Shown in pieces: positions 8,455-16,709 of a stretch of DNA of 64,000 bases (its first letter is position 1; every line of letters starts with the position of its first letter). Location of the stretch: contig CP159990.1 in assembly GCA_040702975.1 (NCBI GenBank), positions 1,922,001 to 1,986,000 of the forward strand, read 5' to 3'. Source of the DNA: Roseburia hominis. Lineage in GTDB: Bacteria; Bacillota; Clostridia; Lachnospirales; Lachnospiraceae. The position numbers and the translations under genes are program-made. A model generated the notes under the pieces. It was not told where the DNA came from, ran no database searches, and saw nothing but the letters and a program-made list of their open reading frames with translations.

Positions 8455-10191
8455 ATGTGGGAGAAACTAAAGAAATTATTTGCGTACTATAAGCCGTACA
8501 AGCTGTTGTTTTTCAGTGATTTGTTTTTTGCAGTCCTGGGGGCAGCCGTGACGCTTGTCATTCCGCTTGTGGTACGGTATATCACAAATGAAGTGGTATA
8601 TTTTGATGCACAAAAAGCACATCAGACCATTTTGATGCTGGGGGCGATCCTTTTGGTGCTGGTGATCGTGGAGTTTGGGTGTAACTATTACATCGCGTAT
8701 TTCGGCCATATGATGGGAGCGAAGATGGAAGCGAATATGCGAAGTGACATTTTTGGACATTACCAGAAGCTGACCTTTGCATTTTATGATAATCAAAAGG
8801 TGGGGCATCTGCTGTCGAGGATCACCAGCGATCTGTTTGACATCAGTGAGCTTCTGCATCATGGACCGGAGGACGTTTTGATTTCCGTGATCAAGCTTAC
8901 CGGTTCCTTCTTCATTCTGGTAAATGTGAATGCACGCCTGACGATGGTCGCGTTTGCGTTTGTTCCGGTCATGCTGGTATTTGCAGTGTATTATAATAAG
9001 AAGATGAAGAGAGCATTTGCACAGAACCGGGCGAAGATCGCAGATATCAACAGTCAGATCGAGGACAGTCTGTCCGGTATCCGGGTGGTCAAATCCTTTG
9101 CAAATGAGCGGGAGGAGTTGAAGAAATTCCGTGTGGGGAATGACAATTTTGTCCGGGCTAAGCGGACAAGCTACCGCTATATGGGAATGTACCATTCCGG
9201 ACTGAATGCGCTGACCACGTTGGTCACGGTAGGAGTCCTGGTGGCAGGCGGAAGCTTCCTTACTACCGGGTCGGTAGATGTGGCGGATCTTATCACCTTC
9301 CTTCTTTATATTAATAACTTCACGGAGCCGGTGAAAAAGCTGGTGAATTCGGCCGAGCAGTTCCAGAACGGCTATACCGGATTCGAGCGGTTTCTGGAGA
9401 TTATGGCGATCGCACCGGATATTTCTGATAAGCCGGACGCAGTGCATGTGGATACTTTAAGAGGAGATATCGAGTTCAGGGACGTTTCCTTCCATTACGA
9501 GGATAATCAGGAAAAGGTGTTAAACCACATTAATCTGAATGTAAAAGCAGGAGAATATATGGCGCTTGTCGGGCCCTCCGGCGTGGGAAAAACCACGCTC
9601 TGCAGCCTGATTCCCAGGTTTTATGAGGCAAGTGAAGGTGCGATCCTCATCGACGGTATAGATATCCGGGATATGAAGCTGGACGATCTGAGAAATAACG
9701 TGGGAATCGTACAGCAGGACGTGTATTTGTTCGCGGGAACGATCATGGACAATATCCGTTACGGCAGGCCGGACGCGACCGATGAAGATGTGGTGCGCGC
9801 GGCGAGAAGCGCGAATGCGCATGAATTTATCATGGGATTCCCGGAGGGCTACGACACCGATATCGGACAGCGAGGCGTGAAATTATCCGGCGGCCAGAAG
9901 CAGAGACTGTCCATTGCCAGAGTATTTCTGAAGAATCCGCCGATTTTGATTTTTGACGAGGCGACCTCGGCTCTGGACAATGAGAGTGAGAAGGTGGTAC
10001 AGAATTCTCTGGAAGATCTGGCGAAGAACCGTACCACGTTCGTGATCGCGCATAGACTGACCACCATTCGCAATGCAAAGCGGATTCTGGTGCTGACGGA
10101 GAATGGAATCGCGGAAGAAGGGACACATGAGGAATTGCTGGAAAGGAAGGGCGTTTATGAGGCGCTGTATCATATGCATTTCCAGAACTAG
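8455..10191 (+). CDS. ABC exporter, fused permease and ATPase (MdlB/MsbA type)
   Basis: A 578-residue half-transporter that would dimerise and export a lipid, drug or peptide using ATP. Residues about 15-300 carry six membrane segments; the nucleotide-binding domain has Walker A GPSGVGKTT near residue 373, the signature LSGGQKQR near 477, Walker B LIFDEATSALD near 497 and the H-loop VIAHRLTTI. RBS GAGAGGA precedes ATG 8455 by about 8 bases. Such half-transporters are often paired with a second one, but here it is alone, followed by an IS30 element, so it is probably a homodimer. The substrate cannot be told. Confidence 0.9.
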   Translation: MWEKLKKLFAYYKPYKLLFFSDLFFAVLGAAVTLVIPLVVRYITNEVVYFDAQKAHQTILMLGAILLVLVIVEFGCNYYIAYFGHMMGAKMEANMRSDIFGHYQKLTFAFYDNQKVGHLLSRITSDLFDISELLHHGPEDVLISVIKLTGSFFILVNVNARLTMVAFAFVPVMLVFAVYYNKKMKRAFAQNRAKIADINSQIEDSLSGIRVVKSFANEREELKKFRVGNDNFVRAKRTSYRYMGMYHSGLNALTTLVTVGVLVAGGSFLTTGSVDVADLITFLLYINNFTEPVKKLVNSAEQFQNGYTGFERFLEIMAIAPDISDKPDAVHVDTLRGDIEFRDVSFHYEDNQEKVLNHINLNVKAGEYMALVGPSGVGKTTLCSLIPRFYEASEGAILIDGIDIRDMKLDDLRNNVGIVQQDVYLFAGTIMDNIRYGRPDATDEDVVRAARSANAHEFIMGFPEGYDTDIGQRGVKLSGGQKQRLSIARVFLKNPPILIFDEATSALDNESEKVVQNSLEDLAKNRTTFVIAHRLTTIRNAKRILVLTENGIAEEGTHEELLERKGVYEALYHMHFQN

Positions 10192-10245
10192 TGCATATTG
10201 TGTTGCTAGGCCTTTAAACGGGGTTTAACAGCTTAGAATATAAAA

Positions 10246-11946
10246 ACCTTAATTGCAAAAGTAAATTCCAGTGCAGGAGTAAATTCTACCCGCCTTTAAA
10301 ATCTGCTGTTTTTTTAAACTTTTTTTGAGCATAGGACGAAAAAATGGGTTATAATAGATTCTAATCCAAGCAAATATTCTAAAATAGGGTATGGCAAACA
10401 AGCCAACAGGAAATGTCGTGTGCAGGACTAAATTCTATTAGCTTTGTTTATTTTTTATGAAGATTTAAAAGCAGAATTACCTAACAGCAGATTTTTTGTT
10501 TGGGTTTATGGGTTACTTAATCAGCTCAGGCGTCAGGACGATCTTTTCTGGATTGACAGGCTTGAGCTGAAGTGCTGCCAAGATATCCATACCGAAGTTT
10601 TCCTTTACCGCCTGATATGGAGTAAGGCCGAGCAGGCTCTGGCGCGGAACCGAATCGATGTTATTTACAATCAGGTTCAGGTCCCATTGCGTCAGATATT
10701 CGAAGCTGGTACCCTTCGGAAGAATCTCACGTAGTTTTGTGTGAACATTTTCAACGCCACCTTTCTGACCGCTGCGCATGGGATCGCAATAATAAATATT
10801 AGTACGCTGGCTGCCATCCATGCCGGTTTCCAGGGCCAGTGGATCACCGAATTCACCGCCCCGGTCTGTCAGGACCGTTTCAAACAGGATGCGGAATGTT
10901 TCCGTGCCGAGCCGTGCTTCCAGACGGTCAAAAACAGCACGGACAGCGCCTTTGGTGCATCGGTTCAAGAGATAGGCAAGGAACAGTTTCTCGTCCCGGA
11001 AGTAGAATGTCAGGATACATTTTTTAGAATCCCGCGAAGACTTAACGGTATCCATTTCAACTACGTGCGTGGGAGGGAGTTGGAGGAAATCACTGTAGAG
11101 GCGGCCGGAAAACACCTGCCGGTCTGTAATCTGAGTTTTGTGGCACTTGCGTGCCTTGAACTTCACTTTCCGTTTCAGGTCGATGTTGCGTCCGGTAAGC
11201 AGTCCGAGTTCTATGTATTGGTAAATGGAGCGTACGGAAAGCCCCAGTTCCGGATGTTCCACAACGATCTGATAGGGAGAATGGCCCTGCCAGATCAGAG
11301 GGGTAACGACCTCATCAATGTGGTGGAGTTCCTTTTTTGAAAGGTTAATACCAGACCTGGAATCCCGAAGCATTTCGCGGTATTTGCGGTCTGCAAAGAG
11401 AGCATCGTAATGGTATTTATGAGGAACGGTACAACGGACATGGGTCTTATCGCAACCATTGCAGACATAGGGAGCCCGGTCAAGTCTGTTACAGCGTTCC
11501 TTCACAAAATCCTTACAGTGCTGGTTGCAGGAGGGGCAGGAAGAACATTTCGTATCGCAGAGAATGATTTTTCTGCAGACATTCTTTTTTTGGCAATGGA
11601 AACGGTGGACGCAGAAATTTTTAGCATTCAGGAAGAGTCCTTTGCCTGGATAGAAATCGGATAGACGGTGAGAACGCACCTCTTTGGATATGGTACTGGG
11701 ATCTTTGCAGAGGTAACAAGCAATCTCCTTAAAAGAAGCCCCTGCATTCAACTGGCGTTCAATATAAAGTCTGTCTGCGGTAGTAAGATGTTTATGGTTT
11801 CCTGGGATATGTTTACTCATGATGTCTCCTTCTACTGCTGTCAGGAATAAAACCATCATAATACGTATGCAGGACTAAATTCAACCTATGCAAAAGTAAC
11901 TTCTATCAAAGAAAAAGTAGGTGGAATTTACTTTTGCAATTTAGGT
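10246..11946 (-). mobile_element. IS30-family insertion sequence, complete
   Basis: The ends are inverted repeats: ACCT at 10246-10249, then TTGCAAAAGTAAATTCCA at 10253-10270, matched by its complement at 11922-11946 (24 of 25 positions). Outside them the direct repeat AGAATATAAAAA occurs at 10235-10246 and 11947-11958, so the target duplication is 11-12 bp. Related TGCAGGActAAATTC motifs recur inside both ends (about 10272, 10420, 11870, 11887). The transposase lies on the minus strand and is intact. The element sits between the ABC exporter and the DUF2156 gene and disrupts neither. Confidence 0.85.
10513..11820 (-). CDS. IS30-family transposase
   Basis: About 435 residues from the ATG whose complement is at 11820, chosen because GGAGACATC lies just before it; a longer frame begins at 11859 without an RBS. 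The N-terminal helix-turn-helix is LTTADRLYIERQL plus FKEIACYLCKDPSTISKEV. A Cys-rich zinc region follows (CDTKCSSCPSCNQHC, CNGCDKTHVRC). The DDE catalytic core is complete: D in VVEMDTVKS, D in VLTDRGGEFG, and E in GGVENVHTKLRE. It should be able to move the element flanked by the inverted repeats at 10253 and 11939. Confidence 0.92.
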   Translation of the reverse strand: MSKHIPGNHKHLTTADRLYIERQLNAGASFKEIACYLCKDPSTISKEVRSHRLSDFYPGKGLFLNAKNFCVHRFHCQKKNVCRKIILCDTKCSSCPSCNQHCKDFVKERCNRLDRAPYVCNGCDKTHVRCTVPHKYHYDALFADRKYREMLRDSRSGINLSKKELHHIDEVVTPLIWQGHSPYQIVVEHPELGLSVRSIYQYIELGLLTGRNIDLKRKVKFKARKCHKTQITDRQVFSGRLYSDFLQLPPTHVVEMDTVKSSRDSKKCILTFYFRDEKLFLAYLLNRCTKGAVRAVFDRLEARLGTETFRILFETVLTDRGGEFGDPLALETGMDGSQRTNIYYCDPMRSGQKGGVENVHTKLREILPKGTSFEYLTQWDLNLIVNNIDSVPRQSLLGLTPYQAVKENFGMDILAALQLKPVNPEKIVLTPELIK

Positions 11947-12072
11947 AGAATATAAAAAAACAGGAAACTAGCGAAAAATCGTGAAAATTGTGATATACTA
12001 TCGAAGAGGCAGCCTGATGCAAGAATGTTAAATATATAAGAGAACATGACGGCAGGCGAGGAGGAAGTTTAC

Positions 12073-13041
12073 ATGGCTGCGCTGGAAGAGACACAAAAAG
12101 TAAGAAATGAAGAAGGATATAGTATGACAGAAGAGATAAATTTCAGAAGACCGATGCTGGAGGATCAGGAGCTGATCTCAGGATATTTTCATAAGTACCC
12201 CAGCAGAAGCTGCGACCGGACGTTTGCCAATGTGTTTTTGTGGGCGAAGCACTATAATGTAGAATTTGCCCTGTATAAGAATGTATTGTTGTTCCGGGAT
12301 AACAGCGCCGGTTATGGGTATGCGTTTCCGGCGGGAGAAGATGAGGACGTAAAGGCGGTCATTCCGGAGATGGTCGGGTGGGCCAGGGAAGATGGACAGC
12401 CATTCTGTATGTACGGAGTTACACATGAGAATTTTGAGAAGCTGGAGAACTGGTTTCCGGGAATGTTTGAGGTAGAGTACCATCGTGATGAGGCGGACTA
12501 TGTCTATGAAGCGGAAAAACTCGCCACACTTTCCGGGAAAAAACTGCATAGCAAGCGGAATCATATTAATAAATTTAAGCTGGTACATGAGGGGCACTGG
12601 AGCTACGAGAAGCTGACGAAGGAAAATCTGGAGGAGTGCTTCCAGATGGCGCTGAGATGGCGGAATCTGAACGGCTGCGAGGACGATGAGGAGAAGAATG
12701 CAGAGATGTGCGTGACGCTGAATTCTCTCCGGCTTTTTGAGGAACTGCACCTCTCCGGCGGATTTGTCCGGGTGGACGGAGAAATCGTGGCGTTCACATT
12801 AGGGGAGCCGGTTAATGACGATACCTTTGTGGTTCATATCGAGAAGGCTTATGCGGAGGTGGAAGGCGCCTATACCGTGATCAACCAGCAGTTTGTGGAG
12901 CACGAGATTCAGGGACGTTATGAGTTCGTGAACCGGGAGGACGATGTGGGAATTGAAGGCCTGAGAAAAGCGAAGCTCTCATACAAGCCCGTATTTATGG
13001 TGGACAAAGGGATTGTGACGCTAAGGCCCGAAGGGCAGTAA
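12073..13041 (+). CDS. DUF2156 (phosphatidylglycerol lysyltransferase-like C-domain) protein
   Basis: About 322 residues with a double GNAT-like fold of the DUF2156 group. Typical stretches are RTFANVFLWAKHYN, SGKKLHSKRNHINKF and the late GAYTVINQQFVEHEIQGRYEFVNREDDVGIEGLRKAKLSYKP. Proteins with the same domain use aminoacyl-tRNA to modify lipids or other substrates (family knowledge), but this one lacks the membrane half of MprF, so its substrate is open. ATG 12073 is preferred because GAGGAGGAAG ends about six bases before it; ATGs at 12046 and 12124 are alternatives. It follows the IS30 element directly. Confidence 0.8.
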   Translation: MAALEETQKVRNEEGYSMTEEINFRRPMLEDQELISGYFHKYPSRSCDRTFANVFLWAKHYNVEFALYKNVLLFRDNSAGYGYAFPAGEDEDVKAVIPEMVGWAREDGQPFCMYGVTHENFEKLENWFPGMFEVEYHRDEADYVYEAEKLATLSGKKLHSKRNHINKFKLVHEGHWSYEKLTKENLEECFQMALRWRNLNGCEDDEEKNAEMCVTLNSLRLFEELHLSGGFVRVDGEIVAFTLGEPVNDDTFVVHIEKAYAEVEGAYTVINQQFVEHEIQGRYEFVNREDDVGIEGLRKAKLSYKPVFMVDKGIVTLRPEGQ

Positions 13042-13157
13042 CAAAAGGTTTTACGTAAAATGAGGAAGAGTCAAGGCATATCTGTTCGTTTTGAAGAAAG
13101 ATAAAGCGGTACAGGGAGAACCTTGTAGATTTATACAATCAGGAAGGAGTAAGCAAG

Positions 13158-14348
13158 ATGATTTCAAAGAAGATGGAAGGTATGGTAGCAAATAGTTCTG
13201 CAATCCGCGCAATGTTCGAGGAGGGCAACAGACTGGCAAAGCTTTACGGAGCTGAGAATGTATATGATTTTAGTCTGGGAAATCCCAATGTTCCGGCACC
13301 GGAGGCGGTGAAGACAGCCATTATAGATTTGCTGAATGAGGAGGATACACTGGTACTTCATGGATATACCAACAGTAACGCCGGGTATGAGGACGTTCGC
13401 GAGGCAGTGGCAGATTCCCTCAATGAACGGTTCGGGACAGCATTTGCGGCAAAAAATATCACGATGACGGTCGGTGCGGCAGGAGGCCTGAATGTCATTC
13501 TGAAGACCCTTTTGAACCCGGGCGATGAAGTGATCGTGTTTGCTCCATATTTCGGGGAATACAGAAGCTATGTGAATAACTTTGACGGCGTGATCGTGGA
13601 GATTTCTCCGAATACCGTGGATTTCCAGCCGAAGCTTGACGAGTTTGAACAGAAGATTACAGCGAAGACAAAGGCAGTGATTGTAAATACGCCCAATAAC
13701 CCGACGGGAGTCGTCTATTCGGAGGAGACGATTCAGAAGCTGGCAGCGATCATGGAGGCAAAACAGAAGGAATTCGGAACGGAGATTTACCTGATTTCCG
13801 ATGAGCCCTACCGCGAGCTGGCCTATGACGGGGTGGAGGTTCCGTATCTGACGAAGTATTATGCAAATACGATCGTAGGATATTCTTATAGCAAATCCTT
13901 GTCTCTTCCGGGGGAGCGGATCGGCTATCTGGTCATTCCCGACGAGGTGACGGATTCCGAGACGGTGATTGCAGCGGCGAATGTGGCAAACCGTATTCTG
14001 GGCTTTGTAAATGCACCGACCCTTCAGCAGAAGGTAGTTAAGAAATGCCTGAATGAGAAGACAGACATTTCCTATTATGACAGAAACAGAGAGACCCTTT
14101 ATAACGGGCTGAAGGATTGCGGCTTTGAATGCATTAAACCGCAGGGAGCATTTTACCTGTTCGTAAAAGCACCGATCGAAGACGAGAAGGCGTTTTGTGC
14201 GGCTGCGAAGAAATACAATATTCTGATCGTACCGGGAAGCTCTTTCGGTTGTCCGGGATATGTGAGAATCGCATATTGCGTGGCGTACGAGACGATCGTG
14301 AATTCTCTGCCGAAATTCAAAGAGCTGGCAGCAGAGTATGCAAAATAG
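13158..14348 (+). CDS. Pyridoxal-phosphate aminotransferase, class I/II
   Basis: A 396-residue fold-type I aminotransferase. Features seen include DFSLGNPNVPAPEAV, the NTPNNPTGVVYS asparagine motif, the ISDEPYRELAYDG aspartate, the PLP-lysine in YSYSKSLSLPGERIGYL and the carboxylate-binding arginine near GYVRIAYCV. It probably transfers amino groups between an amino acid such as aspartate or alanine and 2-oxoglutarate; substrate is inferred from the family. RBS AAGGAG precedes the ATG. The HisC-like gene starts 22 bases after its stop, so the two are probably co-transcribed. Confidence 0.9.
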   Translation: MISKKMEGMVANSSAIRAMFEEGNRLAKLYGAENVYDFSLGNPNVPAPEAVKTAIIDLLNEEDTLVLHGYTNSNAGYEDVREAVADSLNERFGTAFAAKNITMTVGAAGGLNVILKTLLNPGDEVIVFAPYFGEYRSYVNNFDGVIVEISPNTVDFQPKLDEFEQKITAKTKAVIVNTPNNPTGVVYSEETIQKLAAIMEAKQKEFGTEIYLISDEPYRELAYDGVEVPYLTKYYANTIVGYSYSKSLSLPGERIGYLVIPDEVTDSETVIAAANVANRILGFVNAPTLQQKVVKKCLNEKTDISYYDRNRETLYNGLKDCGFECIKPQGAFYLFVKAPIEDEKAFCAAAKKYNILIVPGSSFGCPGYVRIAYCVAYETIVNSLPKFKELAAEYAK

Positions 14349-14369
14349 TAGAAGAGAGTGGAAAATAGC

Positions 14370-15443
14370 ATGAAAGCATTTGAAAAAAATATCAGGCAGG
14401 TGGAACCTTATGTTCCGGGAGAACAGCCGCAGAATAAAGTGATCAAGCTGAATACCAATGAGAATCCATATCCGCCGGCGCCGGGGGTGGTCCGTGCGAT
14501 GGAAGAACTCTCCGAGCACGCAGACGCACTCAGATTGTACCCCGATCCGACGTCGGACGCTCTGGTTACGGCCCTTGCCGACTATTATCATGTAGGAAAG
14601 AATCAGGTGTTTGTAGGCGTTGGGTCTGACGATGTACTGTCCATGTGTTTTCTGACCTTTTTTAATTCGGATAAGCCGATCTATTTCCCGGATATTACAT
14701 ACTCTTTTTATAAAGTATGGGCAGAGCTTTACCGGATTCCCTATGAGTGCAAAAAGGTAGATGAGAATTTCCGAATCGTGCGGGAGGACTATTATGGAGA
14801 AAATGGCGGCGTGATTTTCCCGAATCCCAATGCGCCGACTTCGATTTACGAGAATCTGGAATTTGTGGAGGATATAATCCGGCATAATCAGGACGTGGTC
14901 GTGATCGTGGACGAGGCGTATGTCGATTTCGCAGGGGAGTCGGCACTGTCTCTTTTGGAAAAATATGAGAATCTGATCGTTGTGCAGACATTTTCCAAAT
15001 CACGGTCTATGGCGGGTATGCGGATTGGGTATGCGATTGCAAGTCCGCTTCTGATCAAATATTTGAATGATGCCAAATATTCCTTTAATTCCTATACCAT
15101 GAACCGGCCTTCTTTGGTCTGCGGAGTGGAAGCGGTGAAGGACAAAGTATATTTTGAGCAGACAGTGAATAAGATTGTGGAGACCAGAGGGTGGGTCGAG
15201 GAGGAATTTAGAAAGCTGGGCTTTGTATTTCCGAGATCCGGCGCCAATTTCCTCTTTGTCTCTCACCCGGAGTATGATGCAAAAGAGCTGTTTACGGCAT
15301 TAAAGGAGCAGGGCATTTATGTGCGGTATTGGGGAAGCGAGAGGATCAAGCAGTACCTGAGGGTCACGATAGGGACCCGGGAAGAGATGGAGGCGTTGTT
15401 TGCTTTCCTGAAGGAGTATATGGGGAGAGGCGGTAGCTTATAA
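14370..15443 (+). CDS. hisC: Histidinol-phosphate aminotransferase-like enzyme
   Basis: About 357 residues of the HisC family, which makes histidinol phosphate from imidazole-acetol phosphate in histidine synthesis. It shows KLNTNENPYPPAPGV, RLYPDPTSDALV, FVGVGSDDVLSM, PNPNAPTSIYE, VDEAYVDFAGESAL and the PLP lysine in TFSKSRSMAGMRIGYA. ATG 14370 fits the N-terminus of the family better than GTG 14358. No other his genes are near, so it may act on related substrates such as aromatic amino acids; the symbol rests on family resemblance only. Confidence 0.82.
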   Translation: MKAFEKNIRQVEPYVPGEQPQNKVIKLNTNENPYPPAPGVVRAMEELSEHADALRLYPDPTSDALVTALADYYHVGKNQVFVGVGSDDVLSMCFLTFFNSDKPIYFPDITYSFYKVWAELYRIPYECKKVDENFRIVREDYYGENGGVIFPNPNAPTSIYENLEFVEDIIRHNQDVVVIVDEAYVDFAGESALSLLEKYENLIVVQTFSKSRSMAGMRIGYAIASPLLIKYLNDAKYSFNSYTMNRPSLVCGVEAVKDKVYFEQTVNKIVETRGWVEEEFRKLGFVFPRSGANFLFVSHPEYDAKELFTALKEQGIYVRYWGSERIKQYLRVTIGTREEMEALFAFLKEYMGRGGSL

Positions 15444-15573
15444 TTTACTGGAAGATGGAATAATTGAGCGCAGGACATTTTTGTAAGGCTATGTAAACCA
15501 AGGGATTCTTCTGGAAAGATAGGGGAAATGGCACCTCGCGAGAGAGTATAATAATTATATTAGGAGAGAATTT

Positions 15574-16083
15574 ATGACAGAAACATTAGTACAGTGGTTT
15601 GTGACACATTTGGGAGGCAAGGCAGCTAAGGAAGTGGTAATTTTTATCATTTCCATGATACCGATTTTGGAACTGAGAGGAGGAATCCTGGCGGCAGGGC
15701 CGGCATTTTTGGATATTCCTACATGGAGAGCAATTCCAATCTGCCTGATCGGCAACCTGATTCCGATTCCATTTATTCTGTGGCTGATCCGACCGATTTT
15801 TGCATGGCTCAGAAAAACACGGCTGTTCCGCCCCATGGTGGAGAAGCTGGAAAAGAAGGCTATGAGTAAGAGTGATCAGATTGAGAAATATGAGTTCTGG
15901 GGTCTGGTGCTGTTCGTGGGAATTCCGCTTCCGGGAACCGGAGCGTGGACCGGAGCGCTGATCGCGTCCCTTTTGGATATCGACTGGAAAAAAGCGTTTT
16001 TGGCGATTGTCTGCGGAGTTTTAATGGCGTCGGTAATCATGTATTTGCTGTCTTATGTTCTGATCGGTGGGATTTTTGGATAA
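15574..16083 (+). CDS. COG2426 small multidrug-export-like membrane protein
   Basis: A 169-residue integral membrane protein with about four hydrophobic segments (residues 20-45, 52-72, 105-128, 138-165). Typical family stretches are SMIPILELRGGILAAG, IGNLIPIPFILW and VGIPLPGTGAWTGALIASLL. The group is annotated as small multidrug export proteins, but transport has not been shown for most members. RBS TAGGAGAG precedes the ATG. It ends immediately left of the AT-rich island. Confidence 0.85.
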   Translation: MTETLVQWFVTHLGGKAAKEVVIFIISMIPILELRGGILAAGPAFLDIPTWRAIPICLIGNLIPIPFILWLIRPIFAWLRKTRLFRPMVEKLEKKAMSKSDQIEKYEFWGLVLFVGIPLPGTGAWTGALIASLLDIDWKKAFLAIVCGVLMASVIMYLLSYVLIGGIFG

Positions 16084-16116
16084 GGCCGGCCAAATCGAAA
16101 GAATATAAAGTTGGAA

Positions 16117-16145
16117 TTGCATAAGAATAAATATTTTGGTATACT
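16117..16145 (+). promoter_or_regulatory. Promoter of the Panacea-ATPase operon
   Basis: TTGCAT at 16117-16122, a 17-base spacer, and TATACT at 16140-16145. It lies about 107 bases before the first ATG, leaving room for the inverted repeat at 16179-16230 in the leader. Confidence 0.65.
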
Positions 16146-16178
16146 ATATTATAAGTAGCAGTTTGACTTTTTACATGC

Positions 16179-16230
16179 ATATGTATAGCAAAACGATTTA
16201 TTAGATGCTAAATATGTTTGCTATACATAT
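16179..16230. promoter_or_regulatory. Operator-like inverted repeat in the leader of the three-gene island
   Basis: ATATGTATAGCAAA at 16179-16192 and its exact complement TTTGCTATACATAT at 16217-16230 flank a 24-base centre. It lies between the predicted promoter and the Panacea-domain gene. It could be a binding site for an autoregulating antitoxin-type protein or an RNA stem that controls translation; both are inference. Confidence 0.6.
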
Positions 16231-16251
16231 CAATAGTAAGGAGGGATTCAT

Positions 16252-16680
16252 ATGGTTGATATATTAGATGCAGCACGCTATTTAGTATTTTTGTCATATG
16301 GAAGAAAAAAATATTCATTAACACCACTAAAATTGCAAAAACTCTTATATTTGGCTCAAGGCTGGAGCTATGTATGGGATGATAAAGCCGCATTTCCTGA
16401 TGAATTTGAAGCGTGGCAATATGGACCAGTTAATGAAAAAGTGTATGAGACATTCAGAAAATATGGGCGTTCAGAGATTCCGGAAAGAGAAGGTAATGAT
16501 TTTTTAAGGGATTTCGATGTGAAGGAAACTTTGGCTGCTATCTGGAATGAATATGGAAAAAAGACGGCATATGAATTGGTGGATTTGACACATAAGCAAA
16601 AGCCATGGCGTGATGCCTATTCTAGAGGAACAAAAATAACAAATAGTAGTATAAAACAATATTTTCAGTCAACTTTTTAG
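16252..16680 (+). CDS. Panacea-domain (DUF4065/SocA-like) protein
   Basis: A 142-residue protein whose sequence is almost all Panacea domain: TPLKLQKLLYLAQGWSYV at residues 24-41, FEAWQYGPVNEKVYETFRKYG and LVDLTHKQKPWRDA with the usual late Trp. Panacea domains serve as antitoxins that neutralise diverse toxins (PanAT systems) or as adaptors in SocA-type systems (established). RBS AAGGAGGG lies 7 bases before the ATG. It leads the AT-rich operon and is followed by an ATPase and an unknown gene instead of a classical small toxin. Its likely role is to restrain or regulate them; this is inference. Confidence 0.88.
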   Translation: MVDILDAARYLVFLSYGRKKYSLTPLKLQKLLYLAQGWSYVWDDKAAFPDEFEAWQYGPVNEKVYETFRKYGRSEIPEREGNDFLRDFDVKETLAAIWNEYGKKTAYELVDLTHKQKPWRDAYSRGTKITNSSIKQYFQSTF

Positions 16681-16694
16681 TTGACTGAATTTTT
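16664..16694 (+). terminator. Hairpin terminator over the Panacea gene's stop codon
   Basis: TTCAGTCAACT at 16664-16674 pairs perfectly with AGTTGACTGAA at 16679-16689 around TTTT, followed by TTTTT at 16690-16694. The TAG stop is inside the hairpin. It should lower expression of the downstream ATPase and third gene relative to the Panacea gene. Confidence 0.8.
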
Positions 16695-16709
16695 GTAGAA
16701 GGAGAAAAA

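Noticed and set aside
10741..11340. A 199-codon plus-strand frame inside the IS30 element.
   Set aside because: It lies opposite the intact transposase and has no RBS or recognisable motif.
13164..14885. A 573-codon antisense frame opposite the two aminotransferases.
   Set aside because: Composition (Ile/Arg/His-rich) is that of an antisense shadow; the plus-strand genes are clear enzymes.
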